Shown: positions 8,484 through 17,799 of the stretch, in pieces
Numbering within the stretch: the stretch's first letter is position 1
Layout: each line of letters starts with the position of its first letter
From: Nitrospirales bacterium
GTDB lineage: Bacteria > Nitrospirota > Nitrospiria > Nitrospirales > UBA8639
DNA: 64,000 nt
Reading direction: 5' to 3'
Assembly: GCA_029261295.1 (NCBI GenBank)
Contig: JAJDBP010000009.1
Span: 1-64,000, forward strand
Position numbers and translations under genes: made by a program
Notes under the pieces: generated by a model
Databases searched by the model: none
What the model saw: only the letters and a program-made list of their open reading frames with translations
Told to the model about the DNA's origin: nothing

Positions 8484-8503
8484 ATATGAATTAAAATTCA
8501 TAT
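8484..8503. promoter_or_regulatory. Candidate ArsR/SmtB-type operator
   Basis: ATATGAATT-AA-AATTCATAT is a perfect 9-bp inverted repeat around two bases, 37-56 nt upstream of the arsR-type start codon. Its core TGAA-N6-TTCA fits the 12-2-12 sites bound by ArsR/SmtB-family repressors such as SmtB and CadC. Its position fits autoregulation of the arsR-pst operon. The rest of the gap up to 8772 is AT-rich and I see no other feature in it. Confidence 0.6.
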
Positions 8504-8772
8504 GAAGTAGCTTTTATATAAAAATGAGGTTTGGGTCAAGTCATTTAGGGTGTGTTTTTGGTTGGCTGGTCAAAAGATGTAGACAAAAGGAGGAGCAATC
8601 CCAGTTTTTCTGTATAAAAACTTAGGAGAGAATTCTTTCAACAAATTCGTTCTTCAAGCTTATTCAATAAAGTCTAGGAATCAGAAAAAGATAGGTTCTG
8701 TTTGAGTGATAAAAAAGAGGGGGCAAACAATGGAAAAGATAATTTTAGGATTGAGGAATGTAAGGAAAAAGG

Positions 8773-9849
8773 CTATTCGATTTTTTCTCCTTCCGCTTTT
8801 TTAATCAAGGCATTAAGGCGTTCCTCCTCTTGCCGGATTTGAGTAATACGCCTTTCAATCCAAGGTCCAATGGTGTCTCCCTTGGCTTTAATTTGTGCTT
8901 GCAATCCAGAAATTTCCTCTCTTAATGATTCTCGCTGAGCACGCAATTCCTCTAGCTGAGCCACTGCGTCAGCTTTGTCAAAGATGAGGGATTCTGCTTT
9001 AGAGTCGGAATCTTCTACAGATGGTGCATAGGGTCCGGGCCTCTGAACAGGTAGGACGCGTACTGCGTTGTCCATTTGGCGTTGATTCATAAAGGAAGGT
9101 GAAACAATTTCAATTTCTGCTGTATGAAGGGTGGCTAACATTTTTGCTCGAAGTTTTGAGCGAGTGGTCAGGAGTTGTTTGACGTCACCAAGAAAGCCTG
9201 CCACTCGGTACGTGACCGAGTAATCACCTAATTCAAGGACGTGGACGAAGGGGTCAGTGAGTTTGGCTGCTGTGGCGGCTTCAACCAGTAAGGTTTCGAT
9301 AAGCTGGTGGGAAGTATCATACCCCAATGATACCGTGGCCGAGACAATGGTGCCTGAGGACCGAATAACGGTAAAGGGGTGAGAAACCAAAAATAAATTT
9401 GGAAGGGTTGTGAGATCCCGTTCTTCGGTTTGAATTTCGGTGTGAAATAATCCTCGTTCTGTGACGCGGCCAAATTGCTTTTCTACCCGAAGGAAATCTC
9501 CTAATCGAAAACTTTGCATTCCTCGTAACATGAACCCTGCCATGGCATTGGAGACAAAGGTTGTAGAAGACAAGGTAATGACAGCGGTGATCAGCAGGGC
9601 AAGAAGTTGAAAGAGGTCTTTATGTGTCTCTTGCTCGAGGGGAAGAGCCAAAAGAATCACCACAATTCCTAACCCAATTAATAGAAGCATTCCGACTCGT
9701 GCCGAAAAACGTGCTTCTTCCCTCAGCCCCCCATTGCGTAAAAAGAAAAACCAATACCCGGCCCAAATCCCAGTGCATACCAATGCCAGGGTCAGAAGGA
9801 CCGGCAAAAAGAGTGGCAGGGTTTCTATGAAGTTATCGATGAGATTCAT
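8773..9849 (-). CDS. Small-conductance mechanosensitive (MscS) channel-like protein
   Basis: The 358-residue protein has three hydrophobic segments in the first 110 residues, ending in a small-residue-rich helix (SSTTFVSNAMAGFMLRGMQSF) that corresponds to the pore-lining TM3 of MscS. It is followed by the beta domain (FRLGDFLRVEKQFGRVTERGLFHTEIQTEE) and the alpha/beta domain with NLFLVSHPFTVIR. The C-terminal 80 residues form a charged coiled coil not found in E. coli MscS. It would release solutes on hypo-osmotic shock. It stands upstream of the arsR-pst block on the same strand but is separated by 325 nt that contain a likely promoter, so it is probably a separate unit. Confidence 0.85.
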   Translation of the reverse strand: MNLIDNFIETLPLFLPVLLTLALVCTGIWAGYWFFFLRNGGLREEARFSARVGMLLLIGLGIVVILLALPLEQETHKDLFQLLALLITAVITLSSTTFVSNAMAGFMLRGMQSFRLGDFLRVEKQFGRVTERGLFHTEIQTEERDLTTLPNLFLVSHPFTVIRSSGTIVSATVSLGYDTSHQLIETLLVEAATAAKLTDPFVHVLELGDYSVTYRVAGFLGDVKQLLTTRSKLRAKMLATLHTAEIEIVSPSFMNQRQMDNAVRVLPVQRPGPYAPSVEDSDSKAESLIFDKADAVAQLEELRAQRESLREEISGLQAQIKAKGDTIGPWIERRITQIRQEEERLNALIKKAEGEKIE

Positions 9850-10334
9850 GAGAAATTACGTGAGAGGATATTGCATTATGCCCGAAGTCACAGAAAGGAT
9901 AAAGAAAAAAGATGAAGTGGCAAAAAGCAGGACGACTAACCTCTTTTGCCACAGGCCTAAGGTTGCAGAAGCTCTAGTGGTGTTGGGGAGTTGATTTCGG
10001 CACATGACGGAACCAAAAGGAAATGGTCTGAAATTATTGCCATTAAGCCTTTCGAGCTATGTTGGACGTGGTGGAGTGAGTGGCAGATTAATACCAGAGT
10101 TCTTGGGAGAGGTCCCATATTAGTGCGTTCTGTGACGAAGTAGGATAACCACTATAGGTGTGAAAGGGTATAACTCAATCAGATTCATTTGATTGGGAGA
10201 AGTTTTTACCCCTTTTTTTAATGCCGTTTGAGAGTAGGTACTTTCAAACGGCATTTATCTGGGTTGTAATTTACTCATATTTTTCTCTCAATCTGATTTT
10301 CTTTTCGATTGTTTTAAGTAATTTTCATTATTTC
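9850..10334. other. Non-coding region between the MscS-type gene and the chemosensory promoter
   Basis: No credible gene is seen on either strand. The promoter of the minus-strand channel gene should be at the left side. A strong hairpin at 10220-10255, listed separately, is the only clear structure. Confidence 0.5.
10220..10255. repeat. Long perfect hairpin, no T tract
   Basis: AATGCCGTTTGA (10220-10231) pairs perfectly with TCAAACGGCATT (10244-10255) around a 12-nt loop, and the pairing can extend a few bases into the loop. A T7 run precedes it on the plus strand and none follows on either strand, so it is not a standard terminator. It lies about 80 nt upstream of the sigma-28-like promoter. 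It could be a protein-binding site or part of a small RNA. Confidence 0.5.
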
Positions 10335-10361
10335 TAAAGGTTAAGTTCTAGTTCCCGATAA
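10335..10361 (+). promoter_or_regulatory. Sigma-28 (FliA)-type promoter
   Basis: TAAAGGTT, an 11-nt spacer, then CCCGATAA matches the FliA consensus TAAAGTTT-N11-GCCGATAA in 14 of 16 positions with exact spacing. Transcription would start near 10370 and read into the chemosensory operon. Chemoreceptor genes are commonly sigma-28 dependent, so site and context agree. Confidence 0.65.
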
Positions 10362-10723
10362 GAACATTGGGATTGAGTGTTAACAATACCAGAATGATTG
10401 AATCTAAAAGATTTGTATGAATATGGAGGAATGTATCCGGATAAGCTGTTTGACGGGTGCTTGAGGTGTACAGCAGCTAGGGGAGCTTTGAGTTTCCCGA
10501 TGGAATGTCTTAGACGTGGCAGTTCATCTCAATGAATCAGAGGGCTTATCCTCTCTGACTTTCTAGAGTGAAGATGGGTAATACATAAGGAACAGCCGAA
10601 TGAAAGTACCTCAACTACTATAGGTGTTATGACAATTCAGGGCTATCGAGTTGCCATTTTATTGAACCATCATGCATGCGGGAAGATTCAAATTTTTCTC
10701 CTGTCAGAACGAGGTCTAAACTC
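10362..10723 (+). other. Long 5' leader of the chemosensory operon
   Basis: If the sigma-28-like promoter is used, the mRNA has an untranslated leader of roughly 350 nt. I found no open frame with a good ribosome binding site in it and could not match it to a known riboswitch. A weak stem (TCAGAGGG ... CCTCTCTGA) is present near 10538-10560. It may hold a regulatory RNA structure, or a second promoter closer to the gene. Confidence 0.35.
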
Positions 10724-12334
10724 ATGGAAGCACTAAATGATCTAAATGAATTAAAAAAATTGCGAAAAGACCGGTCCAAAGGAAAAGGATCTACAGGAAA
10801 GATTGAGAATTCTGGGAAAAAGTATTCTGGGAAAACGTACAATGTACGTTTTCTCATTGGGCTTAGCGCCGCCGTCGTTGTTGCCGTCTGTGGCGGAGTG
10901 ATGTGGATGGTCAATTCCCATAATGTTGAGACGGTGGGGATCCACAAGGCCAAAGCCTTGGCCGATCAAGTGGTAACCTTACGGAATTTTTATACCCAGC
11001 AAGTCGTTTCTCGTGCTAAGGAAGGAGGGATGGATATTGATTATGATTGGGACGTGACTCCCAATACTCTTCCCTTGCCGGCGACGTTTACGAATGTGTT
11101 GGGTCAGCAAATTAAAAAAGAAAACCCTGGAACGGCTATTCGTCTCTATAGCCAATATCCGTTCCCTCATCGAAAAGCGACGGAAGTCTACGACCAATTT
11201 GAAACGGATGCGCTTAGAAAACTTCAGCGGAATCCCAAAACCCCTGTTTACAAAAAAGAAATTATCAATGGCAGATTGTCCATGCGTTATGCGATTGCAG
11301 ACGTCATGACGCAGGCCTGTGTTGATTGTCATAACTCTCATCCAGAAACGCCAAAAGTCGGTTGGGAAGTTGGGGACGTTCGTGGGGTTGTCGAAATTAT
11401 TACCCCAATAGATCAGGTAAACAAAGGTCTGTTAGAGGGGGCGATGATCCTCCTTGGCTGTGTTGCGGTTGGATTGCTCGTCGTGGCCTGGTTTAGTATT
11501 TTTATTATTAAAAAACCCCTGCACGAGGCCGTGATGGTCTTATCTTCCACTTCAGGACAACTTGCGGATGCCGCTGAGCAGCAGGAGCAATCAGCCATTT
11601 CACAATCTGGGGCAGCGAATGAAACAACGGCGACAATGGAAGAGTTAGGAGCGTCTACCACACGGATGGCCGAACAATCGGAAGTGGCGTCGACGGGGAC
11701 TCAGGCGGCGGCGACTCTCACTGAGCAAGGCTCGGGCATGATTGAGCAGGCTCGGGATGGAATTGATGTGATGCTAGAAAAAGTCGAGAAAATTGCTGAA
11801 GAAATTTTCCTTCTATCGGAGCACACCAGTCAAATTGAAAACATCACTCGGCTTGTCAGTGACTTAGCCAATCAGACGAATCTCTTGGCTTTGAATGCGG
11901 CAATTGAGGCCGTTCGTGCTGGAGAGCATGGTAAAGGTTTTGCCGTCGTGGCCGGAGAAATTCGGAAACTTGCGGATCAAAGTAAAGCGTCAGCTGAAAA
12001 AATTAATGTGCTGTTGCTTGATATTCAAAAAACAACAAAATCGACCGTCATGGTCACCAAAGAAGGAACGAAGACTGTTCAACAAGTGAAGGTTCATGCT
12101 CAAGGGGCCATAGATTCCTTTGCGAACGTCCGGACGGCTGTCGACAGTGCCTATCAAAGTGCCATGCAAATTACATTGAATGTGAAACAACAAGCTAAGG
12201 CTGTCCAACCGGTTATTGCCGCAATGAGTTCGCTCAATGCTGGAGCAAAGGAAACAGCCGATGGTATTCATGAAACCAAGGAGGGAGTGCAAAAGCTGAA
12301 AAAGATTGCTGATAATCTTCAGGGTATGGTGTAA
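10724..12334 (+). CDS. Methyl-accepting chemotaxis protein with a heme-c (Tll0287-like/DUF3365) sensor domain
   Basis: The protein (536 residues from this start) has a basic N-terminal cytoplasmic segment, a first membrane span near residues 41-63, a periplasmic domain of about 170 residues, a second span, and a cytoplasmic signalling domain. The periplasmic domain resembles the Tll0287-like (DUF3365) fold and contains [14 protein letters not shown], a CxxCH heme-c site near residue 199. The signalling tip ([38 protein letters not shown]) is that of chemoreceptors; one usual alanine (EAARAGE) reads valine. No clear HAMP domain is seen. The start at 10724 follows a GAGG site; an ATG at 10676 in the same frame would add 16 residues. 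It probably senses redox state or a gaseous ligand through heme and controls CheA. cheR starts 3 nt after its stop. Confidence 0.88.
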   Translation: MEALNDLNELKKLRKDRSKGKGSTGKIENSGKKYSGKTYNVRFLIGLSAAVVVAVCGGVMWMVNSHNVETVGIHKAKALADQVVTLRNFYTQQVVSRAKEGGMDIDYDWDVTPNTLPLPATFTNVLGQQIKKENPGTAIRLYSQYPFPHRKATEVYDQFETDALRKLQRNPKTPVYKKEIINGRLSMRYAIADVMTQACVDCHNSHPETPKVGWEVGDVRGVVEIITPIDQVNKGLLEGAMILLGCVAVGLLVVAWFSIFIIKKPLHEAVMVLSSTSGQLADAAEQQEQSAISQSGAANETTATMEELGASTTRMAEQSEVASTGTQAAATLTEQGSGMIEQARDGIDVMLEKVEKIAEEIFLLSEHTSQIENITRLVSDLANQTNLLALNAAIEAVRAGEHGKGFAVVAGEIRKLADQSKASAEKINVLLLDIQKTTKSTVMVTKEGTKTVQQVKVHAQGAIDSFANVRTAVDSAYQSAMQITLNVKQQAKAVQPVIAAMSSLNAGAKETADGIHETKEGVQKLKKIADNLQGMV

Positions 12335-12337
12335 AGC

Positions 12338-13267
12338 ATGGTCCTGATGGAAGCGATTTCAGGGGGACAACCCTCGCAGGGTATCTCGTGTGAAATCGAG
12401 TCCATTATAGAGTGGTTAGGAGATCGAATGTCCTCTTTTTGTGGGATTCGAATTTCCCGAGAACAAACGCAAAAACTCGGTGAAATTGTTCGAACGAGGA
12501 TGACGGCTCTTACTCTGAAAGATCCCATGCAGTATTTTCAAGTGGTCGAATCTCAGTCGGAGGAAGGTGTCGAAGAATGGGAACAATTGCTTTCTTTCTT
12601 CATGAATGGGGAAACATTTTTTTTCCGTGATAGTGGTCAGATCACCCTTCTCAAAGAACAAATTCTTCCTACGTTGATTCATCGTCGAAAAGCCGTGCGG
12701 TCGCTTCGGATATGGAGTGCAGGCTGTTCGACAGGGGAAGAAGCGTACTCGCTAGCGATTCTAGTTGATCAACTCCTTCCTGATCGTCAGGATTGGGAAA
12801 TTGAAATTCTTGGAACCGATATCAACTTCCAATCTATTCAACATGCTCAGCAAGGTATTTATGGTCAATGGGCCTTTAGAAAGGTCGATTCAGAGCTCCA
12901 ACAGCGGTACTTCCAACAAAGAGGAAGCCAATGGGTTCTGAATGAACCCATTCGGAAAATGGTCACGTTTCGTAAGGGCAATCTATTTGCCGACAGGTTT
13001 TCTTCATCAGATTTAGGGATCTACGACCTGGACTTAATTATCTGCCGCAACGTCTTTCTCTATTTTCATAATAATGCTATCGAGCATGTGGTAAGAAAAC
13101 TGACCGAGGCCTTGACCAGTGAGGGATATTTTCTAACCGGTCATGGTGAATTGCCTCCTCGGGCGGTTGGTGCCTTACAAGCCAATGTCTTTCCAGATTC
13201 TGTCATTTACCAACGCCCCCAAAGGATGTGTGCCATGTCTTACGGAGACAGTCTGGTAAGGACATGA
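12338..13267 (+). CDS. cheR: Chemoreceptor glutamate methyltransferase CheR
   Basis: The 309-residue protein has the N-terminal helical CheR domain and the SAM-binding domain. Visible CheR motifs are GETFFFRDSGQ (usually NETxFFR), WSAGCSTGEEAYSLA for SAM binding, EILGTDIN and DLIICRNVFLYF. It adds methyl groups to glutamates of the receptor encoded just upstream, as part of adaptation. It follows the receptor gene with a 3-nt gap, so the two are co-transcribed. The asparagine of the usual NETxFFR motif is glycine here, the only notable deviation. A second in-frame ATG at 12347 could also be the start. Confidence 0.92.
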   Translation: MVLMEAISGGQPSQGISCEIESIIEWLGDRMSSFCGIRISREQTQKLGEIVRTRMTALTLKDPMQYFQVVESQSEEGVEEWEQLLSFFMNGETFFFRDSGQITLLKEQILPTLIHRRKAVRSLRIWSAGCSTGEEAYSLAILVDQLLPDRQDWEIEILGTDINFQSIQHAQQGIYGQWAFRKVDSELQQRYFQQRGSQWVLNEPIRKMVTFRKGNLFADRFSSSDLGIYDLDLIICRNVFLYFHNNAIEHVVRKLTEALTSEGYFLTGHGELPPRAVGALQANVFPDSVIYQRPQRMCAMSYGDSLVRT

Positions 13268-13373
13268 AAATTTGCGTTAACCAGGCTTCGAATTCAAGCG
13301 TAATTTCCATCTCAAAACACGCTCACTCTCGCCATTTGGTGATAATGGATTGAGCTCATACTGTGGGTAAATC

Positions 13374-16307
13374 ATGAACTGTTCTACTTCAATTTTGCCA
13401 ATCACCTCCGGATTTCATCTCGTATTTAATCGACATCGAACACGGTATGCCCTGCCTCTTCCTTTAGTGAAAGAGATCATCTGCCTCCCAGAGCTAGTCA
13501 CGATAGATAACATGCCAGATCATATCGTTGGGGTTTTTAACTACCATGGACACCGTGTCCCAGTGATGAATCTGGATAGTGCCTTAGGACACGTTTCCTT
13601 TCGGTACCAGATTAGTGACAATGTGATTCTTTTCGAATGTGATGGTTCTATTTGTGGATTGATTGTCGATGAAACACGAAATTTGTTGGATATTCAACCT
13701 GAAGAAATGGAATTAGAATCCCCGCAAGAAAGCCAATCTGACCAACTGAACCCTTTTATAGCCCATGTGGTGCGGCATGAGGATGGTGTCATCAATGTGT
13801 TGCATCCCCTCCCTTTACCCCGAGATCGAAATGCCATAAGGCAATTTATTCAAAACATATCTGGATCTGACAATGAGGGGAAGCTGAGTGATGCACCCAA
13901 TCTTATTCGTGGTATGACGCTGTTGGAACAATCCTTGTTGCGCGAGCGTACCACGAGTCTCATGGAATCTACCGAAGAAGATCTTTCGGCATACAATCAA
14001 CTCGTTGTCATCCGTATTGACCAAGAATATTTTGGGATTGATTTGGGTTTAATACGGGAATGTGCTGAACTTCGCCGTGTGGTTCCCATCTTCGGCTGTC
14101 CGGAGTTTATGGTCGGAGTGATAAATGTACGTGGAGAAGTGTTACCCATTGTTGACATTCGCGCCATACTCAATGTGCCGATCACTGAGTGCGAAAATTT
14201 CCACAAAGCTATCGTCGTCCAGTTTGAGAATATTTCTGTTGGAATTGTTGTTGAAGAAATTATTGAATCAGTGTTCCTTCAATCAAGTGACATGGTGTCT
14301 GGCTCTTTGACCGGCAGTGTGCAGGAAGAAGGATATATTCGTGGGATTGCTCAATTCCATGACCAGAAATTCCTTAAGGTGTTGGATTTGCAGAAGCTCC
14401 TGGTGAATGGAGAATTATCGGTTGACCAAACATTTTCTCAGGTAGCATCTGATCCCCAGCAGGCCATTTTGGAAGATAGTGGTGAGTCTGCTGGCGATGC
14501 GGGGAGTGAATTACGTGCCATATTTATGCGGGAGAGCAAAGAATCTCTGAAGGATCTCCGTGAATCGCTCGTGAACGTACGAGGTCATTTTTATGACACT
14601 GGAGATAGAAAGGACGATTCGGGTCTCACCGCGTTACAAAAAGCCTTCAATCAAGCCCACTTTCTGATGAGTGTCGCGAGAATGCTCGGAGCGAGAAAAA
14701 TGGAAATTGTCGCCCGCCGTGTTGAGGACTTGTTGCGATTGGCGAAGCGCGGACCGAATGTGTTGACCGAAAAATTTATTGACAACTTAGATCAAGGCAT
14801 CAATGGTGTTCATGTACTCTTTGCTGAATTTACAACAGGGGCCACGACAGATATTGATCCCCTTGATTATTGTAATGAGAGAGCTGTCGCTGAAACAGGA
14901 ATTGCCCATGAACCTATACAAGTAGAACAGGGCGAAGAAGTAAGTCCGGGAGGTCATGAAGGAACCCTCCTCGTTGAATCCGGCAGACTAGATGAATTGA
15001 TGATCCTGATCGAAGACCTTAAGGCGGTCATTTGCGGTCGGCAGGAATGTCTCGTTGATACGACACATCTAGTGGAGTTTTCCGATTCCTGGAGCCTGGC
15101 GGTCTTTGAGCACCGTGCTATTGGTCTCGGCGGGAGTCATTCAAAACAGCAAATGACCAGAGAAGATATGATGACCTTTTATAAACAGGAAAGTGAACGG
15201 CTTACTGCATTAACGAGTGTGGTTGGTCGTGTCGCCAGAACTGTCAATGATGATCAGCAGCGACTAGGTACGATTTCAGAGGCTGTGGAGGAACATATTC
15301 GTTCCATGCGTCTTCTGTCTTTTTCCTCATTTTTTCAGGACCTCCCAAAGATAGCTTCAGATATTGGTCGAGAAATGCATAAAGAGGTTGAGTTGAGTAT
15401 TGAAGGTGGGCATATGACGGTGGATATGCGAGTTTTGAAAGAAATAAAGGAGCCGTTACACCATCTCATTCGAAACGCCATTCAACACGGGATCGAATCG
15501 CCAAGTGAACGGATTCAGGCCAGTAAGCCAGTAAAGGGGGCTCTTCGGCTCTATATCTTTCAAATGGGAACCTACCTGCTTCTTGAGATATGGGACGATG
15601 GGAGAGGATTGGATATTGAAGCTATTAAACAGACTGCCGCAAAAGATCAATTGTTTTCTCGCGAGGAATTGAAAGCGATGCCGCTACCGCAGATTGAATC
15701 CTTAGTCTTCAATCCAGGCTTTTCCACTGGATCTTCTCTTCAAAGTGAGTCAGAAACGGGAATGGGATTAGACGTGGTCCAGTCGGCAGTCAAGCATCTT
15801 AAGGGCGCAGTGTATGTGGGATCGACTCCCGGTTCTGGTTGTATGGTCCAAATCCAGTTGCCAGGGCCCATGCCGCCTGTTCACCTGCTCATTATTTCCG
15901 TGGCCGGTCAGAGATATGGAATTTCCATTGATCAAGTTAAGACGACGACCCACATACAATCGAAGGGCCCACAGGCTTCCAAGAATCAAGAATTTGTGAG
16001 TGAGGATGGCCAAGTTGTTCCTCTTGTGACTCTTGCTGAGTTGTTGGATGTAAAAGAGCCGTTTAGTTCGGATCAATACTCTCTCTGTGTTGTTGTGGCA
16101 GTAGAGGGGAAATCACTTGGATGCCTCGTGGATGAAATTTTATTTGAGCAAGAAGTGAAACCTCAACCGCAGGGCCTTATTTTAAAAAGAGTACGGAATG
16201 TGTCAGGTTCTGCCATTCTTAATACTGGTGAGGTGTGTCTCATTCTGAACCCAGAGGATCTCATAAGAACTGCCGAAAAACATCTAACCGTTTCTCACTC
16301 TCTCTAA
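13374..16307 (+). CDS. cheA: CheA-type histidine kinase fused to three CheW domains
   Basis: The 977-residue protein reads, in order: CheW domain (about 10-150), second CheW domain (about 205-345), HPt domain (about 375-480), dimerisation region (about 515-650), HATPase domain (about 680-835) and a third, C-terminal CheW domain (about 840-965). The ATPase N box (LIRNAIQHGIES near residue 700), G1 (WDDGRGL near 740), F box (FNPGFSTGS) and G2 (ETGMGLDVV near 795) are intact. The HPt keeps the phospho-histidine (His429), but the usual HTLKGSAG that follows reads HFLMSVARMLG, losing the conserved Lys and Gly. CheW1 and CheW2 could replace separate adaptor proteins; none is encoded nearby. It lies in the chemosensory operon, about 100 nt after cheR. 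Confidence 0.88.
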   Translation: MNCSTSILPITSGFHLVFNRHRTRYALPLPLVKEIICLPELVTIDNMPDHIVGVFNYHGHRVPVMNLDSALGHVSFRYQISDNVILFECDGSICGLIVDETRNLLDIQPEEMELESPQESQSDQLNPFIAHVVRHEDGVINVLHPLPLPRDRNAIRQFIQNISGSDNEGKLSDAPNLIRGMTLLEQSLLRERTTSLMESTEEDLSAYNQLVVIRIDQEYFGIDLGLIRECAELRRVVPIFGCPEFMVGVINVRGEVLPIVDIRAILNVPITECENFHKAIVVQFENISVGIVVEEIIESVFLQSSDMVSGSLTGSVQEEGYIRGIAQFHDQKFLKVLDLQKLLVNGELSVDQTFSQVASDPQQAILEDSGESAGDAGSELRAIFMRESKESLKDLRESLVNVRGHFYDTGDRKDDSGLTALQKAFNQAHFLMSVARMLGARKMEIVARRVEDLLRLAKRGPNVLTEKFIDNLDQGINGVHVLFAEFTTGATTDIDPLDYCNERAVAETGIAHEPIQVEQGEEVSPGGHEGTLLVESGRLDELMILIEDLKAVICGRQECLVDTTHLVEFSDSWSLAVFEHRAIGLGGSHSKQQMTREDMMTFYKQESERLTALTSVVGRVARTVNDDQQRLGTISEAVEEHIRSMRLLSFSSFFQDLPKIASDIGREMHKEVELSIEGGHMTVDMRVLKEIKEPLHHLIRNAIQHGIESPSERIQASKPVKGALRLYIFQMGTYLLLEIWDDGRGLDIEAIKQTAAKDQLFSREELKAMPLPQIESLVFNPGFSTGSSLQSESETGMGLDVVQSAVKHLKGAVYVGSTPGSGCMVQIQLPGPMPPVHLLIISVAGQRYGISIDQVKTTTHIQSKGPQASKNQEFVSEDGQVVPLVTLAELLDVKEPFSSDQYSLCVVVAVEGKSLGCLVDEILFEQEVKPQPQGLILKRVRNVSGSAILNTGEVCLILNPEDLIRTAEKHLTVSHSL

Positions 16308-16399
16308 TATTGTGTTCCTTGATAAGGAACATATGGTTCTTTGTACACACCTGTTTTTCTATTTTCTGCTCGTAGTCTGTCCAGGACCTAAAGGGCACC

Positions 16400-17539
16400 A
16401 TGTCGAAAGTCCTAAGCTCATGTGCTGAGCAACGACCAATCCGAACTTTTCTTGTAGGCGAAGCCCTCGCCTCCCTCAGGCAGATGATTGCCACTTCATC
16501 AGAAATTGAAATTACCGGAACCGCGGACAATGGAAAAGAGGCTTTGGAACTCATTCCCAAGTCCAATGCACAAGTCATTTGTACAGAGTTGGAAATGCCC
16601 GTAATGGATGGCTTAGATTTCACAAGAGGCCTCATGGCAACTGATCCTCGAGCCATTCTTGTTGTGAGTCGTCCTGGTCAAAAAGAAGATCGCCGCAAGA
16701 TGTGCCAGCTATTTGAAGCCGGGGTTATTGAAATATTTTCTATGTCGGAAAATGAAAGCGAGTTGGCCTGTAATGCGAATGTGCAAGAATTGATTAAAAA
16801 GATCAAAATACTCTCTGGAGTTATTGTTTTGCGGAGGCGAGAGATTTTTCTGCATGTTGCTCTGGGGGCCAAACAGTCTCTTTCTGGTATTGCTTCTCAA
16901 GCGAAACCAGCGCTAGTTGTGATAGGAGCGTCGACGGGTGGGCCACAAGCCCTCAAAGAAATTTTGATTCAACTTCCGGCTGATTTTTCATCTCCCATTG
17001 TGTGTGTGCAACACATTAGCCAAGGATTCTTACAAAGTCTGGTAGAGTGGCTGGCAGTGGATTGTTCCCTTCCTATCGTTGTTGCGAAAGCTGGGGAGAG
17101 ACCTCAAGCGGGAACCGTCTATTTTCCTCCTGAATGTCGGCATCTGAAATTCGATGCCGATGGAAATTTTCTTGTAGCCATAGGGGCGAAAACTGATACC
17201 CACATTCCCTCTGTCTCAGTTACTTTTCAATCAGCTGCGTATTGTTTCGGAAGGCATGTCATTGGAGTTTTGCTCACAGGGATGGGGGACGATGGAGTTG
17301 ACGGTATGTTGGCAATTGTCGAACAAGGCGGAATCACCATCGCGCAAAACGAGCAAACCTGTGTGGTATTTGGTATGCCCCAACGCGCCATTGAAGCTAA
17401 AGCTGCCTCACATATACTTCCTTTACAGGATATTGCCTCTATGATAACCCGCGGTCTATGGAAAAATCCCACTGAAGAAAGTGCCTGGTGCCACCATGAG
17501 AAAAAACCAAGGGAAGAACCTCTTTGGCAGAACGAATAG
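16400..17539 (+). CDS. cheB: CheB-type methylesterase with a degenerate receiver domain
   Basis: The C-terminal methylesterase domain has the complete catalytic set: Ser in IGASTGGPQAL, His in CVQHISQGF and Asp in LTGMGDDGVDGM. The N-terminal receiver domain is recognisable by ELEMPVMDGLDF, but the phospho-acceptor aspartate is Glu63, the acidic pair at the start of the domain reads Gly20-Glu21, and no conserved lysine of the KP motif is visible. The domain probably cannot be phosphorylated in the usual way; Glu may mimic the phosphorylated state. The enzyme removes methyl groups (and amides) from receptor glutamates, opposing CheR. It is the last gene of the operon, about 90 nt after cheA. 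Length (379) is slightly above the usual 350. Confidence 0.9.
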   Translation: MSKVLSSCAEQRPIRTFLVGEALASLRQMIATSSEIEITGTADNGKEALELIPKSNAQVICTELEMPVMDGLDFTRGLMATDPRAILVVSRPGQKEDRRKMCQLFEAGVIEIFSMSENESELACNANVQELIKKIKILSGVIVLRRREIFLHVALGAKQSLSGIASQAKPALVVIGASTGGPQALKEILIQLPADFSSPIVCVQHISQGFLQSLVEWLAVDCSLPIVVAKAGERPQAGTVYFPPECRHLKFDADGNFLVAIGAKTDTHIPSVSVTFQSAAYCFGRHVIGVLLTGMGDDGVDGMLAIVEQGGITIAQNEQTCVVFGMPQRAIEAKAASHILPLQDIASMITRGLWKNPTEESAWCHHEKKPREEPLWQNE

Positions 17540-17799
17540 GAATCCTGAAAAGCCCCGTTGCCTGGACTGGAAATATTATATCGAGGCCACCTGGGAGTCC
17601 TGTACTTGTCCGGATCTTAAATGAAACGGGGAAGCCTAAGAGGAAAGCTAGAACGTTCCTTGTCTCATCTCAGTTGCTGCCAAGAATATTGAGCGGGTTT
17701 TGAATGGGATGTTGGAGGACGTTTCAGAATTGATTCAACCACGAAATATGAGTAAGTCATGAATAGTGAAACCGATCAATTAATGGACACATTACCTGT

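Noticed and set aside
8730-8804. 24-codon plus-strand frame with a GAGGGGG site
   Set aside because: It overlaps the 3' end of the channel gene in antisense and has no homology or conserved feature.
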